Below, piece by piece: positions 46,330-59,107 of a stretch of DNA of 64,000 bases. The position numbers were made by a program, and so were the translations under genes. The notes below the pieces were generated by a model that was not told the DNA's origin, ran no database searches, and saw only the letters and a list, made by a program, of their open reading frames with translations. The stretch lies in NCBI RefSeq assembly GCF_000208865.1, contig NC_018394.1:1013635-1077634 (forward strand). Direction: 5' to 3'. The stretch is from Neospora caninum Liverpool. Its lineage: Eukaryota; Apicomplexa; Conoidasida; Eucoccidiorida; Sarcocystidae. Numbering within the stretch: the stretch's first letter is position 1; each line of letters opens with the position of its first letter.

Positions 46330-49096
46330 ATGCCAGCGGTACGTTAAGCCCTTCATAGTTTTTGGATCAGTTGTCTGTACACTCCACTTATCGCCTCTTG
46401 CCCATATCCCAGAAATGCGGTGATTTCTCTTTCCAGTTTTCTTCACCGGGGTGCATGCGGCAGTAGACATCATTGATGAAACAAGTTGGATGTCACTCGA
46501 GTTTCCGTCATTATTCTCATGCAGCAGGCGCTGACGCGTCGTAGCGCTTTTGTATGTCCGGTGCTCGCAACGCCCGCGCGTCCCCGAGAGCCGCAATTAC
46601 CATCCCTGCCGCCTCTGCTGCTGTTGTTGATGCACGTCGTCCTTAACAATCGATTTTTAGCATTTCTCTCAGGTCACATCCTACTTTCGCCGTTGGCTTA
46701 GACATATCACCATAGAGTCTAACAACCGGCTCCGCGCCTCTCGCAGGCCACGGAGGGATGGTAGCATGGGGGAAGATTGCGGCGTTTGTGCCCGTCTGAT
46801 TGTGTCGTGCGCTGGTGTGTTTCCATTGGGCAGACGACACTGGTACGGGTCTTGTGGTGCCTTTTATTCTGTCCTTGTGTGCAGCAGGACGAGCAGCAGC
46901 AGCAACTCCCGCGGGAGGCGGCGGCCACTACGGTGAGCGAATCTTTTTGCTATGCACCCTCAGAAGTGATGTGTGGAGTTTACCGGTGAAGAGACAAGAG
47001 CGCCGGGGATTGCTAGCCACGTGTCTGCCTTCGTGTGGGTTGTGTGCGTGCGTGTTCAGGAGCCCTCCTGCAGAGTGTATGTGGGTAACCTGTCGTGGAA
47101 AGTTAGGTGGCAGCACCTGAAGGACCACATGAAGCAGGCCGGCGAAGTGTTGCGGGCGGATGTGTTCGAGGACTTCCAAGGCCGCAGCAAGGGTTGCGGT
47201 ATTGTCGAGTACACAAACGTCGAGGATGCCCAGAAGGCCATCAAGGAGCTCACAGATACGGAGTTGTTTGGTATGTCGCAGGGCCGCGTTTGCCTGTGTG
47301 TTTGTGCTACGGCTCGTAGTACGGTTGGTGTGGTCACATAGTGAGAGGCTCGCGGTATTGTTCTGCTGGAGAGACACGTGTAGCTATGTTACGGGACTAG
47401 CAGTTATGCCGTACGCGTGTGCTCTCGATTGCTGGAGTAGTTGCTTCGGAGGCGCTGTCTCAATTGTACGTTGGCAGAGCGGATTTGTGGTTAAAGCTGT
47501 TTTTCTCTGTGTTGCGTTTTTTTAGATCGGTTGATTTTCGTTCGTGAAGATCGTGAAGACGGACAGAAGTTCAGCGGCGGCCGCGGAGGCGGGTATGGAA
47601 GCAGGGGAGGTTACGGGGGTAGAGGGGGTGGCCCGATGTGGGCAAGCGGCTACTATGGCGGAGGGATGTATAGAGGCAGAGGCGGCGGGGGCTACTACGG
47701 GGGCTATGGAGGACGATTCAACGGTCCGCCTCCCTACAACATGTACGGCGACATGGGCTACTACGGAGGTCCCAGGGCGTTCCGCGGGTATGATGCCACG
47801 ACAAGCAGGGGGCGACGCGCGAAACCTCCTAGGGAAATCTGAACCGGGACGTACACGCAGCGGTTTCCAACTCCAGCCGTTAAATTTACAGCCTTTCCGT
47901 CAGAAAGGGGTTGGAGGGATACATGCATGCTTTAATCAGCCTTTATTGGGGAATTGTCCCTTCTAGTGGCGTTATTTCGTGCTGGCGGTGGAGAACGCAG
48001 AGTGCCGGGGGCTTGGAGGAGGCGGCGGTGCTGTCAGAGGTGGACGTACAACAGAGTTTTGGACGAGACGTGCTGGAACACGCGATATCTGCATGCAGTT
48101 CAAGCCGGGGAATGGACATGCTAGACGTCTGCCCACAGTTCAATGCACGATGCCTTGGAAGATGACGAGCGTCTCTTGTTGAAGCGCGGTCATCTTCGGG
48201 AGGCGTCGAAAAATGAAGGAAGGCTAGCTGCTCAATGGGATGCCGTGACAGCTTGGGCATGACGCGGACTGCCAATGCATGAGCAGGGCGAAGATTTCGT
48301 ATCCTCGGCCGCCCATTCCTGATGCCTGCTTCAGCAGTGAAACGGCCAAGCCATTTTAGGCGAGGTAGCGGGTGGAGATGGAAAGCGGGCGCAGTGGCCG
48401 AAGGGAGTGACTCGCGTTTTTACACTAGCGTATGTCAGCCACCGCTATTGTAAGGTCGGGGCGCCTTGGTGCGAAGGCAACTGCGGAGCGACGTTTCTGG
48501 TATGAAGAGAAGTTGATTGCCTTGTGTTTGCTCTGGCTGTTTAGGCGCGGCGGCATGCGCGGTGGCATGCGTGGCGGTTTCGGCGCTTATGGAGGTGGCT
48601 TCCGAGGTGGCCGTGGAGGATACGCTGGTGGCGCGGGTGGCCATGGCGACGGGAGCGGCCGACAAGTTTTCGTCTCCAACTTGCCGTGGAGGACTTCGTG
48701 GCAAGATCTGAAGGACTTGTTCCGAGAATGCGGTGACGTCGTCAGGTGAGGGGAGCATTTTTGCCGTGTTTTCCCCTCTGCTTTCCGGGGCTCTTCAGGC
48801 AGTGGGGTAACAGGGCGGTCGCTTCAGCTTCTTCGCCACCGTAAAGGTGCTCTTATGCTAGACAGTGGCCTCAGCGTTGCTGGCGGCACAACTGCGCGAG
48901 ATGAACAATTGACTGTCTGCGTACGCTTTTGTTTGTTCACAGAGCCGACGTGATGACGATGCCCGATGGCCGATCAAAGGGTGTGGGCACTGTGCTTTTC
49001 TCCACCCCTGAGGGAGCGCAACGCGCGGTGGAATTGTTTAACGAGTACATGCTGGACGGCCGTCCCATTTCAGTGCGAATTGACCGAGTGGCGTAG
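46330..49096 (+). CDS. Two-RRM, Gly/Arg-rich nucleic-acid-binding protein (GBP2-like)
   Basis: Exons 46330-46338 (MPA), 46885-46932, 47060-47270, 47526-47787, 48545-48745 and 48943-49096 close in phase to 294 residues. RRM1 has RNP2 RVYVGNL (24-30) and RNP1 KGCGIVEY (63-70), ending [10 protein letters not shown] hinge of about 110 residues is Gly, Tyr and Arg-rich ([16 protein letters not shown]). RRM2 has RNP2 QVFVSNL (217-223) and RNP1 KGVGTVLF (256-263), ending SVRIDRVA. The layout is that of apicomplexan GBP2-type proteins, which bind single-stranded telomeric G-rich DNA and RNA; SR-type shuttling factors are the alternative. The MPA start exon is tentative. Intron 4 retention would stop the protein at 47842 after RRM1 and half the hinge. 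Confidence 0.85.
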
Positions 49097-52000
49097 ATTT
49101 TAGCTTTCTGTCATCCTCCCTCCCATTCTTACCTCAGTTATTGTCCAGTGAACAGAAGAATCAGGTGCCGACTAGCTTCTTCTCTCCGCCCTCTCGATCA
49201 TGTCGAAGCGGGAAAATCTTGTCTTGATTCGACTGTTCACGCTTGCTAGGATGACGTAGATGTTTTCATATACCGTGATAATTATTTGTACGTAAGCACA
49301 TCCGGAAAGACATTTTCGACTGGTGTTGTTCATATAGTTAGTTCACACAATCGCTAGCCGTTGACATATGTGGTGATAAAAGTTCATTCATTCCCTTGTC
49401 GGAAGATGCGGTGAAAAAATCTTTCCTCGTTCCCCGGTTGACGCTCTTTCGTTGCCCCTTCAAGACATCGTGTGTCCTCGGTGTGAATGCCGTTCGAGTA
49501 TTGTACGGCACATGTATTCCAGGGGAGCATCGAGTTTCGGTGTATTTGGGGCCTAAAGAGGTCAGTGTGACTATCGTGGAAAGGGCATGGCTAGGTGGGG
49601 GGTCGTGCAACGATATCACAAGGTATTTGTCAGTGGGGGGATTTGTTACCGTGCTCCTTCCTGCTGTTCAAATGGGCGCCTGGCGTGCGCGCTCCTCTAC
49701 CTTCTGACCTCTTGTTGTCAGATACATATAGCCGAAAATGACAAACTCGAGGACTTTTTTTCTCATCTTCAGTTCCAAATATTAATCGTCCTGATACACA
49801 GTTGCAAGCATGCCACAAAAACGTCGCACGTGGCCGCTGAGTGTACCGACTGGTGTCGGTGCCGGCTATCCGTCGTCCGGAACCGCAGCACGCTGCTCTG
49901 TAGGGGCGGTCACGAACATACTTCGCGGGGCTGTCAACCGTCCTGAATACGGAAAAGTGGTCACCGGGAAATGCGTAACAGTTTAGAATAGGCAACCAGA
50001 TGTGGCTACTTGTGCGTAACCGTTCAGAACAGAATAGGCAACCAGATTTAAGGACTAATTACCCAGCACAGCACACTGCTGCTTTTCCTGACATCCAGTC
50101 GCGCTGGTGAAGACGCCTCAGCTCCGACAAGTCGGAAGTTCAACGTTTACATTGTATGGGATAAGGACAGCGCCGGTCGCTTTCCCACACAGCCACGAAA
50201 ACTACAAACTGTGGGGATTGGTGTGGCAGTGACTGGTATGCTGTCCTGTGCTGACCGTTGATTCAACTTTGAGCTCGCCATCGCAGCTCATGTTGGAAAA
50301 GCCGCCTTTCAATGGTGCAAACAGATGTTGTTGTCTACAGACTTCTTTGTGAGGTGCCAGTGCAGCATTTCCGTGAACGTTCATGGCGATGCACTGGAAG
50401 AGCACTTAAGTGTTTGGCTACTACGACTCGCGTGGGCGTACACCCTACACCCGTCACGAAAGCGTGCCTGCTGCTTGTCGCCAATGGGGGGTTCCGGTCT
50501 TGTTTGTGACTCGACAGAGGCTTCATAAAAGTACAACCGTACATCCAGAATAACCAGCGGCAGCAGCGGCTAAACTAGAGTCGAGTATTACCCATACATA
50601 CCAGGCGTAAAAAGAGCGCTCATACGTTAACAGGCATGTATGGAGCGGAGCTATTTGATCTTCCCTATCGAATGAGCCGCGGAATTGGCAGAGTGTTTTC
50701 CGCGACTGTCTGCAAGTTACAGTAGTGGATTACGTCGGCAGCACGAAATTGATTTGCATCCGATACGACAACCTTTGGCGGAAAAAACAAAGTCATACGC
50801 CAAGTGCCGCAACAAGCAACCGAGGGACGGCTGAAAGGCGATGAAGAGTGCCGCGAACACTGTTGTGTGCCTGCTTGAATCCGTCGATTCGGACAGCGCA
50901 GTGTCGACAGGTTTTAATGCATGAGGATTTTATCAGGAAAAAACTTATCAATACAAAATTGTCTTGCAGATCTCCCTCATGTCACACGACTCTCCTGACA
51001 ACATTTGAACGGCAAGTGAATCCACGGTTCAACAGGCAAGTCGTCGATCTTCTTGACAAGCGTCACCACGAACAGCACAGACGTCTGATGAGCGTCTCCC
51101 CGATTCCACGCTACCAGCAACGCTGGCTGAACTTAGCCAGGTATCCGGGAACTTGAGATGAGCTTTAGCAGTCTAAAGACAAACTCACTTCTTACTCGAC
51201 TGGACGCATCTGGTGGGAAGGCTGAAACTTCGCTTCGACAATTCTCCTGCCTAGGATGCGTATCTTGAAAGGAAAAATATAAACATGCTCCAAGTGCATT
51301 CGTCATCAGGGAAGAGAAGCTGTACCAAAACGAAAAAAGGGAAAACAAGCACGGCCCCTCACAGGAATCACCCGCACACGAACCTCCGCTGTCTTGAGAG
51401 CCCTTTGGCTGCCCCGACTGCGAGACTCTTTGGGTCGCAACTCCAGCAGGCGTCTTCCCACCTGACGTTCAGCACCCCATGCAATGACGTGCGCCCCAAT
51501 ACACCCCAACGAATAAATGCGAATTGTTATGGGAAAACCGGCAGCATGAACACTCGAGAGTCCACAAGCAATATGTTCGGGACACTCCAACAGGCTCACA
51601 ACAGATATTGGGCCAATCTACTGTAAAAATGATGCACCCTCGAACACGTACCCGACTCCCTCTCGGAACATACGTGCGAAGCCCGCGCTGTCGCTCGTTT
51701 GTACTTACATATTTCGCAGATCTCCCATAATATAACCACTGAAACAGGCCGCGCACATCGTGACGGAGCAGAATTCAACCCTGGCGAGGAGCTTGATTGC
51801 TGCCCCTGCTCTATTTACGTTGGAAGTGATCGGAAAACCCTGTTTGCTTTCCAGTGAGACAGGCAACCATCATGGAATATGTTCTTGACGCCACACATCA
51901 CCTAGAACACTCCACATTCGTTTCCTGGAGTAAAATGCGCGTCACGATGTAGAGTGGACAGAGCAGGAACACGGTCGTGTCCCTCCTTGTGGGTGCGTTC

Positions 52001-52283
52001 GCAACAGCACACGTCGTAAAAACCCGGTCCACTTCTTGCCGACGACGTTCTGCTCTTCCTCAAGGCCGTCTTCATAAAAAAAAGAGCGAAACTTCCGAGC
52101 GAGCACTCCGTGTGCTCAAACTCGAAGCACTCCACACACAACCACGAAACCTTCCGCAAGCGCCAGCGCCACATTTTGGGACGTGAAACCACTGCGGAAT
52201 GACACAGATTCCACCCAAGAAATCCAGTCCTGCGCTACCGACATGAAGAGACATCCAGGCCTTTCACAATGCCAGCGCCTGCG
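49097..52283. other. Long intergenic stretch, no gene seen
   Basis: The open frames are short (60-120 residues), occur on both strands and lack motif or splice support. This is the longest stretch of the window without an assigned gene. Confidence 0.4.
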
Positions 52284-52735
52284 CTACGAGTAAACGGTAC
52301 AGTGGACGCCCCTCTGGGAAAACGCAAGCACCGCCCCGGCCTCATCTAGCACGTCCTGCCAGTCGTTTTTCCTTGGCGACTTTGGGAAAAGAAGTCCTCG
52401 CGGTTACACTGTTCTACCTTTGTCATATCAGAAAAAAGCAGCGCTCAGCGTACTGTCGTCTATTTCACATTCGCGTGAACACGTCCCCTCCGAAACCCCA
52501 AACACATGTTCCTCACTGCTTGGTGTTCACCTTATATCTTCGCGCAGTGAAGTCGATGATGCCCGGCTTTGCGGTGAAGGTATGGGGTTTGTATACTCGG
52601 TAAGAACGACAGGAGACCAGAAAACAGCTCGAGACTATACCACCCTTTCTCGGTGGGCCTGCTCTGCCGCCACACCACAATCTTTGCGATCTGGTTCTTC
52701 AGGATGCACGGAATCGGCACAAACTTCTGGCCCAC
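52284..52735 (-). CDS. 3' exons of an unrecognised minus-strand gene
   Basis: The last exon 52379-52284 (SPRKNDWQDVLDEAGAVL and on to TAG) and the preceding 52595-52531 (YKPHTFTAKPGIIDFTARRY) join at phase 0 with GTGAAC and an AAAG acceptor. Upstream coding is unclear: frames at 52735-52600 (GQKFVPIPCILKNQIAKIVV) and 52919-52760 (VKAPEKFAYFASYKVIDDVA) look protein-like but I could not close the phases. HTFTAKPGIIDF weakly recalls the C-terminal strand of bacterial-type ribosomal protein L27, which is only a hint. These could also be extra 3' exons of the clamp-like gene just upstream (53217-55178), since the interval between them is too short for two normal UTRs. Confidence 0.4.
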
Positions 52736-53216
52736 ACTTCTCTAGTACACCCGCGCATTTATCTAAGCGCCCTAACGTAAGAACAATCGCAGAACCACCG
52801 CCTGGACTGGTACTCCCACCCCTTGGTCCAAAAGCAGTCCTCCCTGAGCTTCCACCCTCCGGCTCGCGCCACATCATCTATCACTTTGTAGCTGGCGAAG
52901 TACGCGAACTTCTCTGGTGCCTTCACCTTTTGTAAGAAGACGCATCTCTGGCACAGCCAGCACAAGCTCCTTCTATTAGACCCCGTCGTATGCCACCCGC
53001 TCACAAGGCCCTCGGGCAGACACTGGGAAACCAACCCGGAAGCCTTTTGCTCCCGCATTCCGGTGGTGTCCTCTGCAACCTAGGCGCCTCCTGTGGAGCA
53101 TGACATACGGAATTTCCACCGTCGCACCATCGCTTGTAGCACGTCCCCCGCCCATACCGTCGCTGTGCACTTTCACATGCACTGGACGACGAGCTAGAAA
53201 ATTTCAATCGGCACCC

Positions 53217-55178
53217 CTATCCCTTGACGTCCGTGTCCACCGACGTGCACGCAAGACAGAACCCGCTACTATCCCGCCCCTGTGTATCCAGAAATGCCGA
53301 TGCACGCTCTCCGCTGTTGTTGCGTGAGAGGAAGGTGGATGAGAACCGTCGGCTCGGCTTTCCTTTCGTGTCCACTCGTGTGCATGAACACCGAGGAGGC
53401 GTGACAATATTGTGTCCCGAGTACATACGCCTGCTTTCTCGGGGCGGCGGAAGCTGTGCGACGCTTTCAGACAGAGAATGGCGGGAGTACGAAGCAGGCT
53501 TCCGGCCAAAAATATCTGCTAATCTCTCGCTCGACCCCGAACCCATACAGTGCACCGACCCGCTGACGCGTGAAGACACGGCAGACGGATCCACAGGGTC
53601 AGAGACCCGCGACTGCGACTCTTCATCGTCGGGAAAAATAAGAGGTACGCGTACAAGAATCGGAAGCGTTCCCGCGTTGAGGGAGCAACACACCGATGAG
53701 TATGTCACATCCAGCAACCGCTCGAGACACCGGAGGTTGTCGAGCGGCGATGTTGCTGCCGTTCCTCCCATGTCACACTTGGGAAAGAACAGCTGGTCCG
53801 TACCAACGCCCGTGCCTGTAGCCATCTTGTTCTCTTGCCTCTCTTCAGAAAAGATGAAATGACCGGAGCAAGCACGATCTCCAACACCACAAGAACCTGG
53901 TGCTCAGGCGACGAGGAAAAACCTCGCGAGTTGAAAGCCAAGTGAAGAGGCGGAGAAAGAAAAGAACGCACGCGAGGATGTTCAGACGGGAACGCAGATC
54001 CCCAATCTCTTTGCACGAAACGTGCAAATCTCCCGCTCCTAGCAGAGTTCATACATTTCTGCGCACTGCCTGGAGGACTAGAAGAATGGCAAGAGAGAGT
54101 CGCCAATAAATAAACGACCAGAGAATGTGCAAACCTCACAGATAAATCTGCGCGACTGAAGTCGACAGCGAGCCAATACAGGCTGAATTACCCCGCGACA
54201 AAACCGGTCTGTGGACAAAACCACTGCCGTTTCTGAGCACGAACGCTCGATTGTGGCCTCATCCAGACTAGCACCGGTTTGTCTCCCGAAGAAGCAAGGG
54301 TAAACGAGATTCCGGATTTCGATTCCACTTAATAGACCACGCAGCTCTTGGACAGAACTCCGGGGAAGTCGTCGTCTCCCTTTGTACGGTAGGGAGTAGC
54401 GGAAAAGGCCTTCAAGGAAGCACAAATCTGATCGTCTGCTCGTCAGCGCAGGTAAGAGATGAAAACCAAAGAAAAGGCGGAGCACCTGGCGTACCGTCAT
54501 TCAGGTCAATGAGTGCCACTGCCCTGTCGCCTGCTTGGCCACGTCGTCCACTGCTTTCCAAATGGCTGACAGGCGTCCGCCGTCCGGGAAGCAAGCAGCC
54601 AAACCGTACATTCTCTCCGGCGAACCAAAAATAAATTGTTTCTGACGCCTCGCCCCGCAGTCCCACGTCTCCCAATCCACGTGGCGCCTCTGGCTGCCCT
54701 CAAAAAAGACGACCGATTAACGTGCATACGGGCGAGTCCAAAGGCTCGATGCCGGCTACCGGGAAGGAAACGGACACTCGAGACTTTTTCACGACAGAGA
54801 AACACGCATGTTTACCGACTGGCACACAAAGTAAGAGCCCACTTGACGAATAAACCGAACCAACGGAAGCATTCTGCGTCTGACAAAGTGGCGGCACAGC
54901 CGGATCGACCGAACGCCAGGTTTCTTCTGTGAAAACGTAGAAGCGTCATTATTCACTTTCAACTGTACAGACACCTGGAACCAGGATGCCGTTCTAGACC
55001 ACCCTCCTCGGAACTCCACTTCACTGCGAAAATGAAGGCGACACTTCCTGTTTCGCACCTCAGATGCAACTGAAATTGCATCCGGAAACAGTATCAAGGA
55101 TACTGCGCCGGAACGTGGCAGCACTTTAGACAAGGCAAGCGCTTCCCAGGATCTGCTCTTGCTTTTCGTCCCGGTCAT
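53217..55178 (-). CDS. Possible PCNA-fold checkpoint clamp protein (Rad9/Rad1/Hus1-like), 4 exons
   Basis: Exons 55178-54975, 54693-54495, 54427-54192 and 53840-53217 close in phase (0, 1, 0) to 420 residues. The N-terminal part (LSKVLPRSGAVSLILFPDAI, then RNRKCRLHFRSEVEF) looks like the first alpha-beta unit of a sliding clamp. A middle segment has SSVQELRGLLSGIEI. A late segment (LDNLRCLERLLDVTYSSVCC, then LPILVRVPLIFP) resembles the final strands of PCNA-like domains. About 135 Ser-rich residues follow, as in the phosphorylated tail of Rad9. The 9-1-1 clamp is loaded at DNA damage. The fold call is by eye from hydrophobic pattern and weak; the gene model is better supported than its identity. 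The 3' end may continue by splicing into 52284-52735. Confidence 0.4.
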
Positions 55179-56516
55179 GCGATCGCCAGCACAGCGAAAA
55201 TATCGGAAAAATCCGACAGACAAGCGTCGGATATAAACCGCCCGATCGAAAAAAAGAGCGCCAGTCCGCTCGCGCCTATCGAACACTACGGCTCAAAGAA
55301 GGCAACTGGCTTTCCGGAGCGCATCCGAAACCAGTTTGCTCCGCCTTTTCTTCCACTACTGCCGACTACACGTAGCGCTCCGCGCAGCAGAAGCTGGCAC
55401 AGAGCGACTTGGACCCCACCATGGGTGCACACGGGTCTGTCTGAAGACAATGGCGCTCAGGTGTGATACCGCCGCAGCGTCTGCGCCGGGAAAGTGCTGT
55501 TGACGGTGGTTCTCTCTGGCCACTACGTTATGCAAGCCTGCTGTTCCCTACTTGGCGTAGCTGAGTTCGATTATAGGACGTTGTGAGACAGCGTATAAAG
55601 CGAACGTGCAAACCTGCTCTGAGCCCTTTCCTCAAACTTTTCGTTCGCATGGCGTTTGCGAACCTCAAAAGAGGGTCACCAATCGCGCTAGATCTTACAT
55701 CGATCCAACTATGCTTTTTCACCAACAGGGGCACCACTGCAACTACAGATTTATTTCTGACTAGTGGCGAAATTGAGAAGTGGGCCTGTCGAATGGACGG
55801 TTCGAACTGTTGCTATTTTCGCGTGCGTGTCTCGCATGCTGGGCACGCTCTTCATCCGCTATTCCGCTGCATCAGCGGCGCTGCAGTGGTGTGCTCTTTA
55901 TCGAGCAGTTCCACGCTATTTTCCAGACCATATGTATAGTCGTGTGAGTCGTGGTACGTTGAGGAAAGCAGGGATACAGGAGAAAGCGGCAGGACGTTAT
56001 GTGTTACTCCTGCGCTTCGGGTTCGGCTTCCCGGTCTATGATGAAAGACCAGACAGACGGTCCAGAGACACGTACCGGCTCTATTTCGTCGTTTGGTGGC
56101 TGCTCAGCGGTTTCCACCTTTCTTTGGTTGCGAGAGGGCTTGTAATCGCTTTCTCTTCAAGCGTTTTAGGACCTTAGCTGCGGTGTGTCCGTTTCCGTTA
56201 TCCGTACACACCGGCATTCTTGTGTCCAGCACGCGTTCCCACCTGCGCTCGCGAGATTGTGTTTTGTGCTTTCCTTGCATCACATCATCCGTTGAAATTC
56301 GTACCCCATTCGTTCCACGCCACGCCGTTTCCTGCCTGCCATCGGCCCTCTGCATTACCTCGTCGTGCCTTTCCCGGCCGAAGCCTCTCCACCCTTTCCG
56401 GCTGTCCCATCCACGACACCTGCCGTGGCGTTCCCTCGCTCCCCGTTTTCTTACCCACCTCTCTGCCCCGTTTCGGTCCCCCATGACAACGTTTTCTGTC
56501 CTACCAGCCCTTCCAT
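55179..56516. promoter_or_regulatory. Divergent promoter region
   Basis: Lies between the minus-strand clamp-like gene and the plus-strand two-TM gene. A frame at 55583-55939 (MAFANLKRGSP inside) has no partner exons and is not called. 56180-56500 is pyrimidine-rich on the plus strand, typical of a coccidian 5' UTR. Confidence 0.45.
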
Positions 56517-58749
56517 ATGCGTCCCCATTCCGGCTACGCGCCGGCAGGCAGCCCTGCCGGAAGCTTGCCGACTAGCGGTTTCTTTGCGGGTCCCTTGGGG
56601 TCGGGAGGTCTCGGCTCGGGAAACCTCCCCATGGCGTTGAGTCACCCAAGCGGAGCGTTGGGCGGCGCTCCAAACAGCTCTCGAGGGTTGCCTCCGCGGA
56701 CAAATGCCAGACGCAGCAGCTGTAGCACCGCCTGCGCGGTTCTCGGCTTGGGCAGGGTCACAGGTGTGTATCTGTTCTCCTGCCTCGCCTGCATCGGCGT
56801 GGCCATCGCCTTCAATACAGCCGGACCCTCAGGTACGTTAGACTAGGGGAGAGAGAAGGTGCTAGACCACCAGCAACCACAGCGATGGAATCTGGAACTG
56901 ATTTTTGGTTTTGGAGGGTGTAGGAGGGACACGAGGCGGTTGTCCCCGCACAAAGCTAGCCGGGGAGCACGCGCACAACACAGCAGAACTGTTTGTGGCT
57001 TCGTTTTTCTTTTGTAGCCGGCACAGTCACCTAAAACATGTCTTAAAAAGCAGCCCGACAGGTTTTGCTCTGTTACGCGGCAGTCCCTGCACGCGATTTC
57101 CCGCTGTTGTTCTGCGCTATTCTCACTCAGCGTACGAGTACTACGTCAGTTGCCACGGAAAAGCAACGGTATCACATGGATTCTTTTTGATTCTCGTTGG
57201 GGCTCAACTGTTTTTCATCGTTTTAAAATGGTCGAAGCCCCAGCGGTCTTCGTCTTGGCGCTGGATGGGGGCTGCGCCGGGAACTTCGCGTTCCCCTGAC
57301 CCCTCCGGTTTGTCCCTGGCTCCTGCTGTTCCCCGTGAGACTCGGAAGGTCTGGCCCTCTTCTGGAAGGAAAAATCGCTTGGGAGAGGAGGGGGAGATTC
57401 ACAAGGGAGTTGACCCTTCAGCTGTGGTGGTCTCCGCCGTGCGAGGCTCACGCGTACGTACACCTGGCGCATGCGCACTGCCTCCAGCAACTGAAGACAC
57501 CGGTGACCCGTCTGGTCCTGCACTCGGGCTGAATGGAAGTTTCCACCTCGCAGACGTGCGCCACGGAGACGACCTCTGTCGAACTGCTCCGAATGGACCG
57601 AGAGGAGTTTCCGGAAAGGGGCAAGAAGCAGGGGATCTCGTTGCCTCGATCAGCATGGTGAGCGGTGGGTCCGCAGGTCTCTTCATGTGCCCACAGCTGT
57701 CTTGACCTAAACGTGTGCAGAGAAGGCCTACCGTGAAATACGGTTGACGCGGAGAGGAGTCCCTGTGCATCCTTGTTTTTGTCGCGTTACCTTAACCGTT
57801 ATGCCGCCTCGTGCCGACGGTCTTCATCTCCTATTTCCTAGTGCCACGAGGTTCTGTTTTAGTTACTCAAAGTATCTGTTCAGAATTCGGCCCATCCTAC
57901 GCCCAACGGCAGCATAACACTGCTGGGGCAACACGTGCGAGGCGATGTGCACCACGCACGTTAATGACCAGGAAAGAAGCCGTTCTCGAGTCGTCTTTGG
58001 GTGCTCCGAGAAAAGCATTCGCATGTCGCAATGTGACTTTCCGGGCATTCAGACGCTGCAAACCTCCGCGCAGCCTTTTGTATGGGAAGGGTGCCTCGCA
58101 ACACAGAGTTTGCGCCGGAGGACGCATGCGTTTTTCCGCAGGCCGCCGTGGTGAACGGCCCAGGAGCGGCCAAACGCACGGGAGTGAGCTCTGCAGAAGT
58201 CGCCTCAGGATTGTTCATGGAAGAGGTGTCCGACGAAGATCTTTGCGACGACGATGGTCCACAGGGATATGCTGCAGGACGTGGCGGTAAGGCAGCGATT
58301 TCTCCCTGCGCCCTCGATTGCGAAGACATTCCAGGCGGACTCCCACGAACCGACAAGTTCGCGTCTGTGGACGTTGTACGAGCGGCGCAGACCTACGCAG
58401 ACATACCCGTGTAACTCTGACGTGTGCACGTCTTCAGGGCGGCAATCCCGAGCCTGCATTCGATTTTCCAAGCTCTTGCGTTGCATTGGCGTGTGCTTTC
58501 CTCTTGCGAGACGCGTTGCTTCCCGACAGAGCAAGACCGTTCCAAGCGTTGCCCTTTTCTAGGTCTACGTCTCTCTCCCGTGCTTGCTTCGCATGCTTCT
58601 TCGATTCTTCAGATTTGGAAAGCGGAAGGAACGGCCAGGTCTTTTATCCCGGTGGCCCGGGGGCGAGTGTTCTGGTCCCCTCGTGGCGGCCAACAGGCAT
58701 CTGCTGGAACTGTAGGCGGCTGAGTTTGCGGAAGAGAAACTTGAGGTGA
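56517..58749 (+). CDS. Two-pass membrane protein with a long hydrophilic tail, 4 exons, unrecognised
   Basis: Exons 56517-56832, 57131-57657, 58142-58286 and 58613-58749 close in phase (1, 0, 1) to 374 residues. A Gly/Ser/Pro-rich N-terminus (GSGGLGSGNL) precedes TM1 at about 83-100 (YLFSCLACIGVAIAF). A 22-residue loop with AYEYYVSCHGK follows, then TM2 at about 122-141 (GFFLILVGAQLFFIVLKW). The remaining 230 residues are polar, with an acidic patch (EEVSDEDLCDDD), and end in a CXXC followed by basic residues (ICWNCRRLSLRKR). Both termini would face the same side. I recognise no family. It is followed 358 bases later on the same strand by another membrane-protein gene. Confidence 0.68.
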
Positions 58750-59107
58750 AAACAGAGAAACGCCGTCTTAGACAAAAAGCGCTGGATGTCAAGCGCAGAG
58801 GACCCACGCCGGGGTGCCGGGATGACTCGTCCACTTTTTAGAGAGAAAGGATAAGGCAGGCCGGTGCATGTTTGTCCTCGTGGAAGAATTCCGGCCCTGC
58901 CTCATCTTGCCTGCGCTCCGGCCATTCGAGGTTGCGTCTCCTGATTGGTCGGTAACTGGAGGATCGGCGTCTCGCGTTTTTTCGCGGAATTCTTGTCCAC
59001 TTTTTTTGCGTTGGCGGCTTTTCGTCTTCTCGCACGTGTGTGTCATCCTTTCCCGGCCTGTCCTCGTCCTGTTTGCGGCGTGCTTTTTCCCAGCGACGTG
59101 GGTGACC
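58750..59107 (+). other. Spacer between two membrane-protein genes
   Basis: Pyrimidine-rich just before the next ATG. No separate coding features. It should contain the 3' UTR of one gene and the promoter of the next. Confidence 0.45.

Noticed and set aside
52635..52877. Gly/Ser-rich minus-strand frame that loosely recalls mitochondrial L27 N-termini
   Set aside because: The NGRDS-type core of the family is absent and the phase does not join to the downstream exons.
55583..55939. 118-residue plus-strand frame with MAFANLKRGSP
   Set aside because: No splice partner in phase and no motif; it sits in a divergent promoter interval.
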